A stretch of DNA of 37,690 nucleotides. Source: Gammaproteobacteria bacterium (GTDB taxonomy: Bacteria > Pseudomonadota > Gammaproteobacteria > Pseudomonadales > Azotimanducaceae). Below are positions 1-8,063 of the stretch, one piece after another; the stretch's first letter is position 1; every line of letters starts with the position of its first letter. The notes below the pieces were generated by a model. That model was not told where the DNA came from. It did no database searches and saw only the letters and a program-made list of their open reading frames with translations. The stretch is from assembly GCA_020832085.1 (NCBI GenBank), contig JAFIFJ010000126.1, positions 1-37,690 on the forward strand. Direction: 5' to 3'. The translations under genes were made by a program, and so were the position numbers.

Positions 1-60
1 GGTTGCGTGGGTGGTGGGGCTGGGGGACTTTAAGCGGATGCATATTTATTTTGTTTCCTT

Positions 61-1491
61 TTACTTGCCCTTGCCTTCGTGGCCGCCTTCCCGGCCGATA
101 CCCGACTGCTTGATGCCGCCGAAGGGGGCCACTTCGGTGGAGATCAGGCCGGTGTTCACGCCGACGATGCCGGTCTCGAGAGCCTCCGCGGCGCGGATCA
201 CGCGACCGAGATCACGGGCGTAGAAGTAGGACGCCAGGCCGAAGGGCGTGTCGTTGGCCATGGCCACCGCTTCGTCGTCGTCGCTGAAGCGGAACACCGG
301 CGCCACCGGTCCGAAGGTCTCCTCGTCGAACAGGCGCATGTTGCGGGTGGCGTTGGCGATGACGGTGGGCTCGAAGAAGGTACCGCCCCGGGCATGGGGG
401 TTGCCGCCGACGAGGATCTGGCCTCCTTTCTCCCGCGCGTCCTGGACGTGGGCCGTCACCTTTTCCAGCGCCTGGGCGTTGATCAGCGGACCCTGCTCCA
501 CGCCCTCTTCGGTGCCCGCGCCGACCTTCAGCCTGGAGGTGGCCAGGGCCAGTTTTTCGACGAAGACGTCATGGACGGCGTCCTGGACGAAGATCCGATT
601 GGCACAGACGCAGGTCTGGCCGGTATTGCGGTACTTCGATGCCATGACCCCTTCCACCGCAGCCTCCACATCGGCGTCGTCAAAGACGATGAAGGGCGCA
701 TTGCCGCCGAGTTCCAGGCTGACCTTCTTGACGGTGTCCGCAGCCTGACGCATGAGCAGACGGCCCACTTCGGTGGAGCCGGTGAAGCTGATCTTGCGCA
801 CGGCGGTGCTGGCCATCAACGGTTGGGTCACGGTGGCCGGGTCGCCGGTGACGATGTTGAGCAGGCCGTCGGGAAGGCCGGCTTCCTGGGCCAGCCAGCC
901 CAGGGCCAGGGCTGTGAAGGGCGTGTCTTCTGCAGGTTTGGCGATCATGGAGCAGCCGCTGGCCAGGGCCGGTCCGGCCTTGCGGGCCAGCATGGCGGCA
1001 GGAAAGTTCCAGGGGGTGATGGCGGCGGTCACGCCGATGGGCTGCTGGATGGCGATCAGGCGCCGATCGGCGGCAGAGGCCGGGATCGTGCGGCCGTAGA
1101 CTCGCCGCGCTTCCTCCGCGAACCACTTGATGAAGCTGGCGGCATAGCCCACTTCGCCCCGTGCTTCCGTGAGTGGCTTGCCCTGTTCCCGGGTCATGAG
1201 CAGGGCCAGATCCTCCCGGTGTTCCAGCATGAGGTCGTGCCAGCGCATGAGCAGTTCAGACCGCTCGGCCGCCGTCCGCCGGGCCCAGTCCTTCTGGGCC
1301 TTGATGGCGCTGTCGATGGCCGGCGCCATGTCCCTGGCGCTGAGCGAGGGCACACTGCCGAGCACCTTGCCGGTGGCCGGATCATGGACATCGAAGGACT
1401 TGCCCTCTTCGCCGTGAACCCAGCGACCGCCGATCAGGGCCTGTTGCCGGAACAGGGCAGGCTGAGCAAGCGCGATGGGATCATGGGACAT
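61..1491 (-). CDS. gabD: NAD(P)-dependent succinate-semialdehyde dehydrogenase family protein
   Basis: Aldehyde dehydrogenase superfamily, closest by eye to GabD, which oxidises succinate semialdehyde to succinate in the cytoplasm (GABA shunt). The 476-residue protein has the PWNFP cofactor-site segment (about 160-164), SFTGSTEVG (about 235-243), the general base Glu260 in LELGGN, and the catalytic nucleophile Cys294 in NTGQTCVCANR. The ATG at 1491 is preferred because GGAG lies about 8 bases upstream; the open frame continues to 1650 but that extension is not family-like. The protein stops right after GREGGHEGKGK, so the usual short C-terminal segment (a GIxxYLExK-type ending in GabD) is missing. 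It is transcribed divergently from the acyltransferase at 1795. Exact substrate is inferred from family resemblance; other semialdehyde dehydrogenases of this clade are possible. Confidence 0.85.
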   Translation of the reverse strand: MSHDPIALAQPALFRQQALIGGRWVHGEEGKSFDVHDPATGKVLGSVPSLSARDMAPAIDSAIKAQKDWARRTAAERSELLMRWHDLMLEHREDLALLMTREQGKPLTEARGEVGYAASFIKWFAEEARRVYGRTIPASAADRRLIAIQQPIGVTAAITPWNFPAAMLARKAGPALASGCSMIAKPAEDTPFTALALGWLAQEAGLPDGLLNIVTGDPATVTQPLMASTAVRKISFTGSTEVGRLLMRQAADTVKKVSLELGGNAPFIVFDDADVEAAVEGVMASKYRNTGQTCVCANRIFVQDAVHDVFVEKLALATSRLKVGAGTEEGVEQGPLINAQALEKVTAHVQDAREKGGQILVGGNPHARGGTFFEPTVIANATRNMRLFDEETFGPVAPVFRFSDDDEAVAMANDTPFGLASYFYARDLGRVIRAAEALETGIVGVNTGLISTEVAPFGGIKQSGIGREGGHEGKGK

Positions 1492-1794
1492 GAGGCGTTC
1501 TCCAGTTTCGTGACAGATTCGAGGACTGAGGGCGAAGCCGGGCCAGCCGGCGCTCCCATTCAACACGATGGACCCTGTACAGGCCAGGAGTCCATCAGCG
1601 TCGGGACGGATGCTGCCGATGCGGACGATCAGGCTCAAGTCCGACGGCATCCTGGGCTAAACTGCGGCGCCCGCAAGGTGTCGAGACGATGTGGTGACGA
1701 TGGCGACAGCAGAGACTCCAGTGCCGCATTCCGCAACCTGGCAGCGCTGCGGTGACGTGGTGGGTACGCGGCTGCCGATTGTCGGGGGGATGTC
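1492..1794. promoter_or_regulatory. Divergent intergenic region, aldehyde dehydrogenase / acyltransferase
   Basis: About 300 bases between two divergent starts, so it must carry promoters for both directions if each gene is transcribed independently. The only clear signals are the ribosome binding sites: GGAG before the 1491 start, and a G-rich GGGGGGA (1784-1790) before the GTG at 1795. I see no convincing -35/-10 pair, repeat or gene here. Confidence 0.3.
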
Positions 1795-2718
1795 GTGCCG
1801 ATCGTGAAACGGCCGCTGTGGCTGAAACGCTGGTTGAACCGCCGCACGGTGGGCATGGTCCAGCGCTATGTGCGCTGGGCGGGCCGGCGTGGCCTGCCGT
1901 CGGTGCGTCGTGAAGGTGATCGCCTCGGGCGCATCCATTACGCCTTCACCCCCCGCTACCGTAGACGCCTCGGGCGACAGATCGCACGACTGCTGGGACT
2001 GCAGCCTGGATCACCGGAGGTCACCGGGATCCTGCGCTCGGCCTACCGCATCAGTGACCGGGCGGCATTCGAAGTGGTGGCCCTGCACGCGGGCGTGGTC
2101 TCGCCCGACGAAGCAGCGGCTTCGGCGACAGTGGCCGATGTGGAACCCCTGGCCGCGACGCTGGCATCCGGCCGGGGTGCGGTGCTGCTCGGCATGCACA
2201 TGGGCAATGTTTACGCGCTGCTCTGCGCGCTGGACCGTCTGCGACTTCCGGTCAGCGTGATCGCCTATCAGTCCAACAAGCTGCCCGACGGCTTCTTCGA
2301 GCAGATGGTGGCCGGTACCGATATCGAGACCATCCCGGCCCGGCCCGAGCGCGCTGCGTTCTATGGTTTGAGCAAGGCGGTGAAGCGGGGCCGGGCGACC
2401 TTCATTCCGGTGGATCAGATCCATAAGGCCGGCGGCGTGGAAACCGAGTTCCTCGGCAAGCGGGTCACCATGCCCGGCGGACCGGTGGCCCTGGCGCGCA
2501 AGTTCCGCGTGCCGATTTTCCCGGTCTTCCTCGATGCGGCAGAACCGCAGTGGTGCTATCGGCTCGGCGCGCCCATCGAGCTCGATGGCAGCAGCAGTCT
2601 GGAAGAGGATGTGGCGAGGATGTCGAGTATTCTCGATGCCTTCATCCGCGCTCACCCGCATCTCTGGAGCTGGCATCAGCGGCGCTGGCACCGCTATCCC
2701 TTCGCCGACGACGCCTGA
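1795..2718 (+). CDS. LpxL/HtrB-type lysophospholipid (lipid A) acyltransferase-like protein
   Basis: Resembles the lauroyl/myristoyl acyltransferases that add secondary acyl chains to lipid A at the inner membrane. The 307-residue length fits the family, as do the basic N-terminus, LLGMHMGNVYALL (132-144) at the position of the HX4D/E active-site motif, the later FIPVDQIHKAGGV segment, and VTMPGGPVALARKFRVPIFP, which matches the family's conserved glycine/proline block. In the motif the His (His135) is kept, but the usual acidic residue is Tyr140, so catalysis by the standard dyad is doubtful. It starts with GTG at 1795 behind a G-rich ribosome binding site; an ATG at 1790 is immediately closed by a stop. 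It opens the surface-glycan block and is followed by a hairpin-rich repeat. A different acyl acceptor than lipid A is quite possible. Confidence 0.75.
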   Translation: MPIVKRPLWLKRWLNRRTVGMVQRYVRWAGRRGLPSVRREGDRLGRIHYAFTPRYRRRLGRQIARLLGLQPGSPEVTGILRSAYRISDRAAFEVVALHAGVVSPDEAAASATVADVEPLAATLASGRGAVLLGMHMGNVYALLCALDRLRLPVSVIAYQSNKLPDGFFEQMVAGTDIETIPARPERAAFYGLSKAVKRGRATFIPVDQIHKAGGVETEFLGKRVTMPGGPVALARKFRVPIFPVFLDAAEPQWCYRLGAPIELDGSSSLEEDVARMSSILDAFIRAHPHLWSWHQRRWHRYPFADDA

Positions 2719-2737
2719 GTCAGCGTGGTCTCTGGGA

Positions 2738-2913
2738 GCATTTCGCCGGGAGCGAAATGCGTCGCACGAAGTGCGCCGCGCAGCGGAGGGTGCCGATCGG
2801 AACGGCTTCGATCGGAGGCTGCGCCATCGTTCCCCCGCGCTGCGCTGTTGAGCGCCATCCCTGGCGCTCACCCTCCGGGCGCTGCGCGATCTGTTTCGCT
2901 CCCGGCGAAACAG
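2738..2913. repeat. BIME-like pair of inverted hairpin repeats
   Basis: Between convergent genes lie two hairpins that are reverse complements of each other. The left one has stem GCATTTCGC (2738-2746) / GCGAAATGC (2752-2760) with loop CGGGA. The right one has stem CTGTTTCGC (2891-2899) / GCGAAACAG (2905-2913) with loop TCCCG. The 17-base core at 2741-2757 is the exact reverse complement of 2894-2910, and similarity continues inward (GCGCAGCG, GGAGGGTG against CACCCTCC). Extra stems sit between them: CGCAC/GTGCG at 2763-2775 and GAGCGCCA/TGGCGCTC at 2850-2869. This is the architecture of paired REP sequences (a BIME). It probably also ends transcription of the flanking genes; that role is inferred. 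Confidence 0.7.
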
Positions 2914-2968
2914 GCCGGGAAACTGCTTGCGCGTCACCCTTGGCGCGCTTCGCTCGCTGGCGTGGCGC

Positions 2969-3958
2969 TCAGCGCTTGCGCAGCAGCGGCATCTTGTTCC
3001 AGGCGAGGCGCAGGGGCCGGGCGAGGTCCCACCAGCGGGCGCGGCGCACGTCGGTATTGAGTTCGTCGATCAGGCGCAAGGTCGGCGCCAGTTCTCGATG
3101 CAGGCGATGGATGTCCCGCCACTCGGTCCAGATGGCCTCGTCGTCGATAGCCGCCCGGTCGCTGGCCAGCCGCGACAGCAGCAGCGCAGCCCGTCTCAGC
3201 AGCGGGTTCAGGGTGTCGTCGTTTTCCAGATCGCTGTCGGTGAAGCGGGTGTGACGCCAGTCGGCGCGCAGGAAACTGCGGGAGAATTCCTCGATGCCGG
3301 ACTCGACTCGGGCGGTGAGCGGAATATCGAGTTGGACGGTGATGCGGCGCAGCTCGCGATCCGCATCGTCGAGCAGGCGGTCGTAGTCCACCACCACCAC
3401 GCGATGCCCTTGCAGCTGGTTGAATACCGGTACCACGTTCGCCAGCCATTCGAGCTGGCTGTGTTCAGTCTTTCCCCGCATCTTGTCGAGCTTGGCCCTC
3501 GAGGACGCCACGCTCAGCGGGTTACGGTAAGCGAACACGAATGCCCCATCGATCTTCGAATCGGACAGCAGATCGATCCAGAACGGCAGAATGCGGCCAT
3601 TCCCAGCGTACTTGAAGGCCCAGAGGGGATGCTCGCCGAAGTACTGGTCAATGGCTTTGCGCATGCGGTCGGCGAGGATCTGCGTACGCGGATTGCGGAA
3701 CGCCGACGGTTCGACGGTCCTGACGCTGTCTGCACGCAGGCCGACGGAATTGCGAACCGCCTTGCTGAGCTTGAGGAGATGTACCTCTTCCTGATTGCCG
3801 CGGGGATTCTTGCGCACCGGACGATGGAAGTGGGTGCCGAGGTAGATGCCGAGGGCTGCGAGGGCGCGGGTCAGGGTACTGGTACCGCTGCGGCCGGGTC
3901 CAAGGATGAGGATGGCGCGGCTGCGTGTCTCGCTGCTGTCGGTTGATGTTTGGCGCAA
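2969..3958 (-). CDS. Sulfotransferase family protein
   Basis: A 329-residue cytosolic protein of the PAPS-dependent sulfotransferase fold. The N-terminal ILILGPGRSGTSTLTRAL (about 17-34) is the 5'-phosphosulfate-binding loop, and the later segment FAYRNPLSVASSRAKL fits the 3'-phosphate-binding strand and helix (Arg followed by Ser). Such enzymes move sulfate from PAPS to a hydroxyl or amine on a sugar, lipid or small molecule. The acceptor cannot be read here. ATG at 3958 is the natural start, only 11-12 residues before the first beta strand. It is divergent from the ELM1-type gene and convergent with the acyltransferase, inside the glycan block, which suggests a glycan or glycolipid acceptor. 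Related P-loop kinases are a less likely alternative. Confidence 0.75.
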   Translation of the reverse strand: MRQTSTDSSETRSRAILILGPGRSGTSTLTRALAALGIYLGTHFHRPVRKNPRGNQEEVHLLKLSKAVRNSVGLRADSVRTVEPSAFRNPRTQILADRMRKAIDQYFGEHPLWAFKYAGNGRILPFWIDLLSDSKIDGAFVFAYRNPLSVASSRAKLDKMRGKTEHSQLEWLANVVPVFNQLQGHRVVVVDYDRLLDDADRELRRITVQLDIPLTARVESGIEEFSRSFLRADWRHTRFTDSDLENDDTLNPLLRRAALLLSRLASDRAAIDDEAIWTEWRDIHRLHRELAPTLRLIDELNTDVRRARWWDLARPLRLAWNKMPLLRKR

Positions 3959-4148
3959 TGGAGTCGAGATTGTCGCGATCCTCTGGACAATCGGTGGTTT
4001 TGCGAGGTATTCACACTAGCGGATCGCCGAGATTCGGTAAAGGACTGCTCGGCGCGAACGCCCATGACGGATGCCCTGGAAGGCGGACCATGGCTCCAGG
4101 GTTTTGCCGGCGCTATCATGGCGCGCTCTTCAGGAAGCGGGTGAGCGG

Positions 4149-5315
4149 GTGAGCGCACATGACCAAAAGGCCGCTGATGCTGTCGGGCCCTCGATCTGGG
4201 TTCTGCACTCCACCGGCCTCGGCGCGAACCGCCAGTTGACGAACCTCGCTGCGGCGCTGGGGGGTGAGTACACCGTCAAGGATACGCTGGATCTGCCATG
4301 GCGAGCCTTCATCGACCGCCTCACCGGATCGAGGGCAACGATTCCTGCTGCAAAGTCCGCGCTGCTTCATGCTCCCTGGCCCGATCTGGTGCTGTTCGGC
4401 GGAGGTCGCTCCTGGCTGGATGCCGTGCGCATCCGCCAGGCCTCCGGCGGCCACAGCAGGATCGTCTGCATCGGCCGGCCCGGTGCTCCCTTCGACAGCG
4501 TCGATCTGATCCTGACGACACCTCAGTACGGATTGCCCCGGCATCCGCGCATCGTCCATCTTGACCTGCCGCTGAACTTCGTCGATCCGTCGCGGCTGGC
4601 CGAGGTCGATCCGCACTGGAACGAACGCTTCGGGCATTTGCCGCGCCCGTGGGTCGGTGTGCTGCTCGGTGGTGATTCCGGCAGCTACCGTTTCGACGTC
4701 AAGGCGGCCCGCCGCCTGGGGCGAAGTCTGGCGGAACTCTGTCGACGCCAGGGTGGGGCGGCACTGCTCACCAGCAGCCCGCGGACACGGCCCGAGGTGC
4801 TCGATGCAGTACTCGCGGAACTCGAGGTGCCGAACTTCCACTATCGCTTCGCTGCGGACGAAGGCCCCAATCCCCTGGACGCCATTCTGGCGCTGGCCGA
4901 TGCCCTGGTGGTGACGGCGGACAGTGCGTCCATGCTGGCCGAGGCCTGCTCCACCGGCCGCCCGGTTGCCGTCTTCGAACCGCCGCTGCGCCGGCGCGCG
5001 CGCCTGTTCGAGCGCTCCTGGCTGCCGTCCTGGCCTGCCGGCCTGTGGAGCAGGTGGGCAGACTTTCAGAATCATCTGACGGCACGGGGCCGCTGGGTTC
5101 CAGCGCGGCGCATGGAACGCATTCACCGCAGCCTCACGGAGCGCGGTGCCATCGCCCGGGTTGAGAACTTCGATCCCGGCACTGCCGCGGTAGCAGCCGG
5201 CAGCGACGATCTCGCACGCGCCGTAGCCGCCATTCTCGCCCTGCTGCCACGTTCCGGGTCCGACACAGACGGCAGCCCTGTCCCTCCGTTAGACTGCTCG
5301 TCATCCTGCCGCTGA
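4149..5315 (+). CDS. ELM1/GtrOC1-type putative glycosyltransferase (mitochondrial fission ELM1 family)
   Basis: Belongs to the family annotated as mitochondrial fission ELM1 in plants and GtrOC1-type glycosyltransferase in bacteria; in bacteria it clusters with LPS genes and has a GT-B-like fold. Diagnostic segments are an N-terminal GLGANRQLTNLAAALG (nucleotide-sugar loop type), PWPDLVLFGGGRS, a LILTTPQYGLPRHPRI block with the family-typical PPQYGLP-like core, and a C-terminal TADSASMLAEACSTGRPV, which resembles the sugar-nucleotide site of GT-B enzymes. I chose the GTG at 4149 (388 residues); the frame is open back to 4071, but those 26 codons show no family similarity. It is first in a forward run with the kinase-like and GT8-like genes. 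Donor and acceptor are unknown. Confidence 0.75.
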   Translation: MSAHDQKAADAVGPSIWVLHSTGLGANRQLTNLAAALGGEYTVKDTLDLPWRAFIDRLTGSRATIPAAKSALLHAPWPDLVLFGGGRSWLDAVRIRQASGGHSRIVCIGRPGAPFDSVDLILTTPQYGLPRHPRIVHLDLPLNFVDPSRLAEVDPHWNERFGHLPRPWVGVLLGGDSGSYRFDVKAARRLGRSLAELCRRQGGAALLTSSPRTRPEVLDAVLAELEVPNFHYRFAADEGPNPLDAILALADALVVTADSASMLAEACSTGRPVAVFEPPLRRRARLFERSWLPSWPAGLWSRWADFQNHLTARGRWVPARRMERIHRSLTERGAIARVENFDPGTAAVAAGSDDLARAVAAILALLPRSGSDTDGSPVPPLDCSSSCR

Positions 5316-5394
5316 TCGACGCCCGCATGCCTTGCTGCAATCCCTATCGATGCCAACGACGCAGCCACCCGTCCGGGTCGGCCCGAGGTGACCG

Positions 5395-6207
5395 GTGAAA
5401 AACGCCCGGCGCGTCAGCGCGAATCCGCTGTGGCGGCGGCTCCAGCACGCCTGGCAGCGCCTGCGTGGCCACGAGCGCTACAAGTCCAATGCGGTGAGTT
5501 TTCTCGAGGTTTCAGGCCGGCGCTACAAACAGGTGCGCTTCCCGAGCGTGTCGGAAGCCAGGCGCGTGGAGGGCATCCTCCGCGCCACTCACGGCAGCGG
5601 TCTGTTTCCGACCCTGGTGCATCGTCTGGAGAGTACGCTCTGGGTGCGCTTCGTCTCCGGCTGTGACCTCGATGCCGGGAATCCTGGCCACCGGGAGGCC
5701 CTGTACCGATTTTTTGCCGGACTTTACGGCCAGCAACCGCGGCAGGTGGCCGTGGCGGACACCGGTATCCGGGACCGGCTGTGGGTCCACATCGAGACCC
5801 TGGAGGAAGTGGGTACGCTGGATGCCGGTCGTGCCCAGCGCCTGAAGCAGCTGGCGACGGACCTGGAGCCGGCCACCGTCTGGCTCGGTCTGGAGTACAT
5901 CGACTCCCTGGGCAAGAACTTCATCCTGGCGGACTCCGGCGTCGTCGGCATCGACATCGAGGCCGCCTGGGAGGAGCAGCTGCTGGGCATCGGACTGGCC
6001 AAGACACGTCTGCGCTGGCTCGATGAGGCGGCCGCTCCCATCCTCGCGCGGCTGATCGAACTCGGCGCCCCGGACCTGCGCGAACAGTACCCCTACGCGC
6101 ATCTGGTCTTTCTGGCCCAGTACGGCGTCCAGAGTCTGTTCCGCGGGAAGCCGGGCCGGGTGCCCGTGAGCGCCTACGATGCGCTGCTCGCGGAGCACGA
6201 GGGCTGA
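5395..6207 (+). CDS. Atypical kinase-like protein (LPS-kinase / phosphotransferase fold)
   Basis: I do not recognise a named family, but the 270-residue protein keeps the landmarks of a protein-kinase-like fold used by lipopolysaccharide and small-molecule kinases. They are a Lys in RRYKQVRF (Lys45) for ATP phosphates, a catalytic-loop-like YIDSLGKN with Asp170 and Asn175 (D-x4-N spacing), and a metal-site-like GIDIEA with Asp187. No glycine-rich loop is obvious. GTG at 5395 follows GAGG, about 80 bases after the ELM1-type gene, and a GT8-like gene follows, so the three forward genes may be co-transcribed. Context suggests phosphorylation of a sugar in a surface glycan core; that is inference. 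A non-catalytic pseudokinase is also possible. Confidence 0.55.
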   Translation: MKNARRVSANPLWRRLQHAWQRLRGHERYKSNAVSFLEVSGRRYKQVRFPSVSEARRVEGILRATHGSGLFPTLVHRLESTLWVRFVSGCDLDAGNPGHREALYRFFAGLYGQQPRQVAVADTGIRDRLWVHIETLEEVGTLDAGRAQRLKQLATDLEPATVWLGLEYIDSLGKNFILADSGVVGIDIEAAWEEQLLGIGLAKTRLRWLDEAAAPILARLIELGAPDLREQYPYAHLVFLAQYGVQSLFRGKPGRVPVSAYDALLAEHEG

Positions 6208-6279
6208 TGCCGGCGTTCGTCGGAACCCTAGGTTGAGGTAGACTGCGCGCAACCCGATTTCACCTCCGAACAGGGCGCT

Positions 6280-7209
6280 ATGGATCACGCGGTATTCATT
6301 CAGACCAATCCCAAGCAGCTCACCGGTGCGCTGGTGGCCGAGCACGCGCTGCGGCGTTACTCCAAGCATAACGATCGCTTCGAAGTGCGGCTGATCAATA
6401 CCGAAGACCATCCCTGGTTTCGGGCTCGGGAAGGCCAGAAGTATCTGCGCGACGGCGCCTACTGGGAGTGGCTGAACGACGATCTGCAGTCCTTCACGCC
6501 GACGCGGTTCATGCCGCCGGAGCTGATGGGCTATCGGGGCCGGGCTGTAGTCATGGACCCGGACATTTTCGCGGCCGCCGACATCTGGGCCCTGCTCGAC
6601 CGGGACATGGACGACAAGGCCATCATCTGCCGCATGCGCTCAGGCCCCAAGGGCCTGATCGACCGCTGCTGGGCCAGCAGTTTGATGCTGCTGGACTGCG
6701 CCCGACTCTCCCACTGGAAGGTGGGAGAGCAGTTCAATGCCATGTTCGAGGGCGAACTGGACTACCACGACTGGATCTGTCTGAAGCGTGAGGATCCGGC
6801 CAGCATCGGTGTGCTGGAAGCTGCCTGGAACGACTTCGACCGCTTCACGACCGAGACGCGCATGCTGCATACCACCCGCCGCCGGACCCAGCCCTGGAAA
6901 ACCGGGCTGCCGGTGGACTGGCGGCTCTCAGAGCGTTTCCGGCTGTTCCCGCCGGTGGGCTGGCTGATCCGCGCCCAGCGCAAGGCCTTCGGCCACTACG
7001 GCCTGCTCGGACATTACTGGCGTCATCCCGACCGCAAGCAGGAACAGTTCTTCTTCGGCCTGCTCAAGGAGTGCGTCGAGCAGGGCAAGATCAGCGAGGC
7101 TTTCCTGCGCGAGGAAATGGCCGCCAATCACGTCCGTCACGACGTCTTCGAAATGCTGGAGTCAGCCCCGCCCCTGGCGCCCCCGGACCGCCATCCCTTG
7201 GCGGCATAG
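6280..7209 (+). CDS. GT8-like (GT-A fold) glycosyltransferase
   Basis: A 309-residue protein with no membrane segments. The segment GRAVVMDPDIFAAADIWALL (about 87-106) has the Asp-x-Asp of a GT-A glycosyltransferase (Asp93-Pro-Asp95), in the 'colour-of-the-coin' arrangement typical of family 8 enzymes: hydrophobic strand, D-x-D, then 'disp-like' residues. The N-terminal HAVFIQTNPKQLTGALVAEH resembles the first strand and donor-binding helix. Downstream DYHDWICL may contribute a metal or substrate residue. It starts at ATG 6280, about 70 bases after the kinase-like gene, and converges on the nucleotidyltransferase gene 50 bases away. Transfer of a hexose or similar from a nucleotide sugar is likely; donor and acceptor are unknown. 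Confidence 0.6.
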   Translation: MDHAVFIQTNPKQLTGALVAEHALRRYSKHNDRFEVRLINTEDHPWFRAREGQKYLRDGAYWEWLNDDLQSFTPTRFMPPELMGYRGRAVVMDPDIFAAADIWALLDRDMDDKAIICRMRSGPKGLIDRCWASSLMLLDCARLSHWKVGEQFNAMFEGELDYHDWICLKREDPASIGVLEAAWNDFDRFTTETRMLHTTRRRTQPWKTGLPVDWRLSERFRLFPPVGWLIRAQRKAFGHYGLLGHYWRHPDRKQEQFFFGLLKECVEQGKISEAFLREEMAANHVRHDVFEMLESAPPLAPPDRHPLAA

Positions 7210-7235
7210 CCTCTGCCTGCCACTTGATCGGAGTC

Positions 7236-7260
7236 GCCTGCAAGCTTTCAGTCTGCGGGC
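7236..7260. terminator. Possible short hairpin between convergent genes
   Basis: GCCTGCA (7236-7242) can pair with TGCGGGC (7254-7260) with one G-T pair and an 11-base loop, in the 50-base gap where two genes converge. There is no U-run, so it is at best a weak bidirectional terminator. Confidence 0.2.
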
Positions 7261-8063
7261 TAGGACTGCCGCGCGCTCAGGATGCGCTGACTGAGGTCGT
7301 AGGTGCGGAGATTGTCGACGTCGATGGGGGCGAAGGCATAAGGCACTTCGATGGTCTGCAGGCGGATCCCGAGCTTGGCGGAGATGCGTCCGAAGGCGGC
7401 ATCGAGGCTGAGCCGCCCAAGGCGGTACAGGATCAGGTTCAGGACGCCGAAGGCCTGCAGGATGCGCCAGGGCTTCTTGCGGAACTGACCGCCGCCGCGG
7501 AACGCTTCGGCGGCCTCGAAACTCTTGCTGGTCCGGAACAGGAACAGATTGCAGAACGAATAGCCGCCGTCCCGGAACCGGAAGAAGCCGAGCGGTTCGT
7601 CCGGAAACTCGGCGCGGACGGTGGCTTCAGGCGTCATGCCGACGGCCACATCGGCACCGCAGGCCAGCGCATCGCGGGCGAAGCCCGCCAGCAGCTCCGG
7701 CGTATGCAGCACGTTGTCGGCCGTCGTCAGCAGCAGAGGCAGGGGCGGCGAACCTTGCGCGGCCAGGGCGAGAATGCTGTCGGCCAGATTGGCTTCACTG
7801 GGCGTCGCTTCGATGATCCCTTCATCCAGCCAGGCGGCCAGCTGAGGAACCTGACGCAGGATGGATTCCGACTCGATGGACACCAGAATGCGGCTACAGG
7901 TGCCGCTGTCCTTGAGCGCTGCGATGACCCGTTCGATCATGGTCTGGCCGGCCACTTCCACCAGACATTTGTGGCTCTGTCCGGTGATGGCGGCCACGGG
8001 ATCCTCGCTGCCGCGCCGGCTGGCGGCCAGCACGAGCGCGGTCAGTTCAGGCGCTGAGCTCAT
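7260..8063 (-). CDS. Nucleotidyltransferase family protein (NTP_transferase / MobA-like)
   Basis: A 267-residue protein of the GT-A-like nucleotidyltransferase group that activates sugars or other phosphates with NTP. The N-terminal TALVLAASRRGSEDPVAAI, followed by HKCLVEVAGQTMIERVI, matches the LAAGxGxR ... KPLVxVxGxPMI pattern, although the second glycine region is altered to ASRRGS. LLLTTADNVLHTPELL (roughly 94-109) supplies the metal-binding Asp. The start ATG at 8063 overlaps the stop of the upstream MmgE/PrpD-fold gene as ATGA, so the two are translationally coupled. This pairing suggests they act on the same metabolite or pathway. Substrate unknown; a cytidylyl- or guanylyltransferase for a glycan precursor is a fair guess. 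Confidence 0.65.
   Translation of the reverse strand: MSSAPELTALVLAASRRGSEDPVAAITGQSHKCLVEVAGQTMIERVIAALKDSGTCSRILVSIESESILRQVPQLAAWLDEGIIEATPSEANLADSILALAAQGSPPLPLLLTTADNVLHTPELLAGFARDALACGADVAVGMTPEATVRAEFPDEPLGFFRFRDGGYSFCNLFLFRTSKSFEAAEAFRGGGQFRKKPWRILQAFGVLNLILYRLGRLSLDAAFGRISAKLGIRLQTIEVPYAFAPIDVDNLRTYDLSQRILSARQS

Noticed and set aside
79..1755. 558-codon open frame antisense to the aldehyde dehydrogenase
   Set aside because: Composition is that of a GC-rich antisense shadow; the opposite strand has full catalytic motifs.
4149..5315. Literal 'mitochondrial fission' role for the ELM1-type gene
   Set aside because: The name comes from the plant homologue; a bacterial glycosyltransferase role fits the neighbours better.
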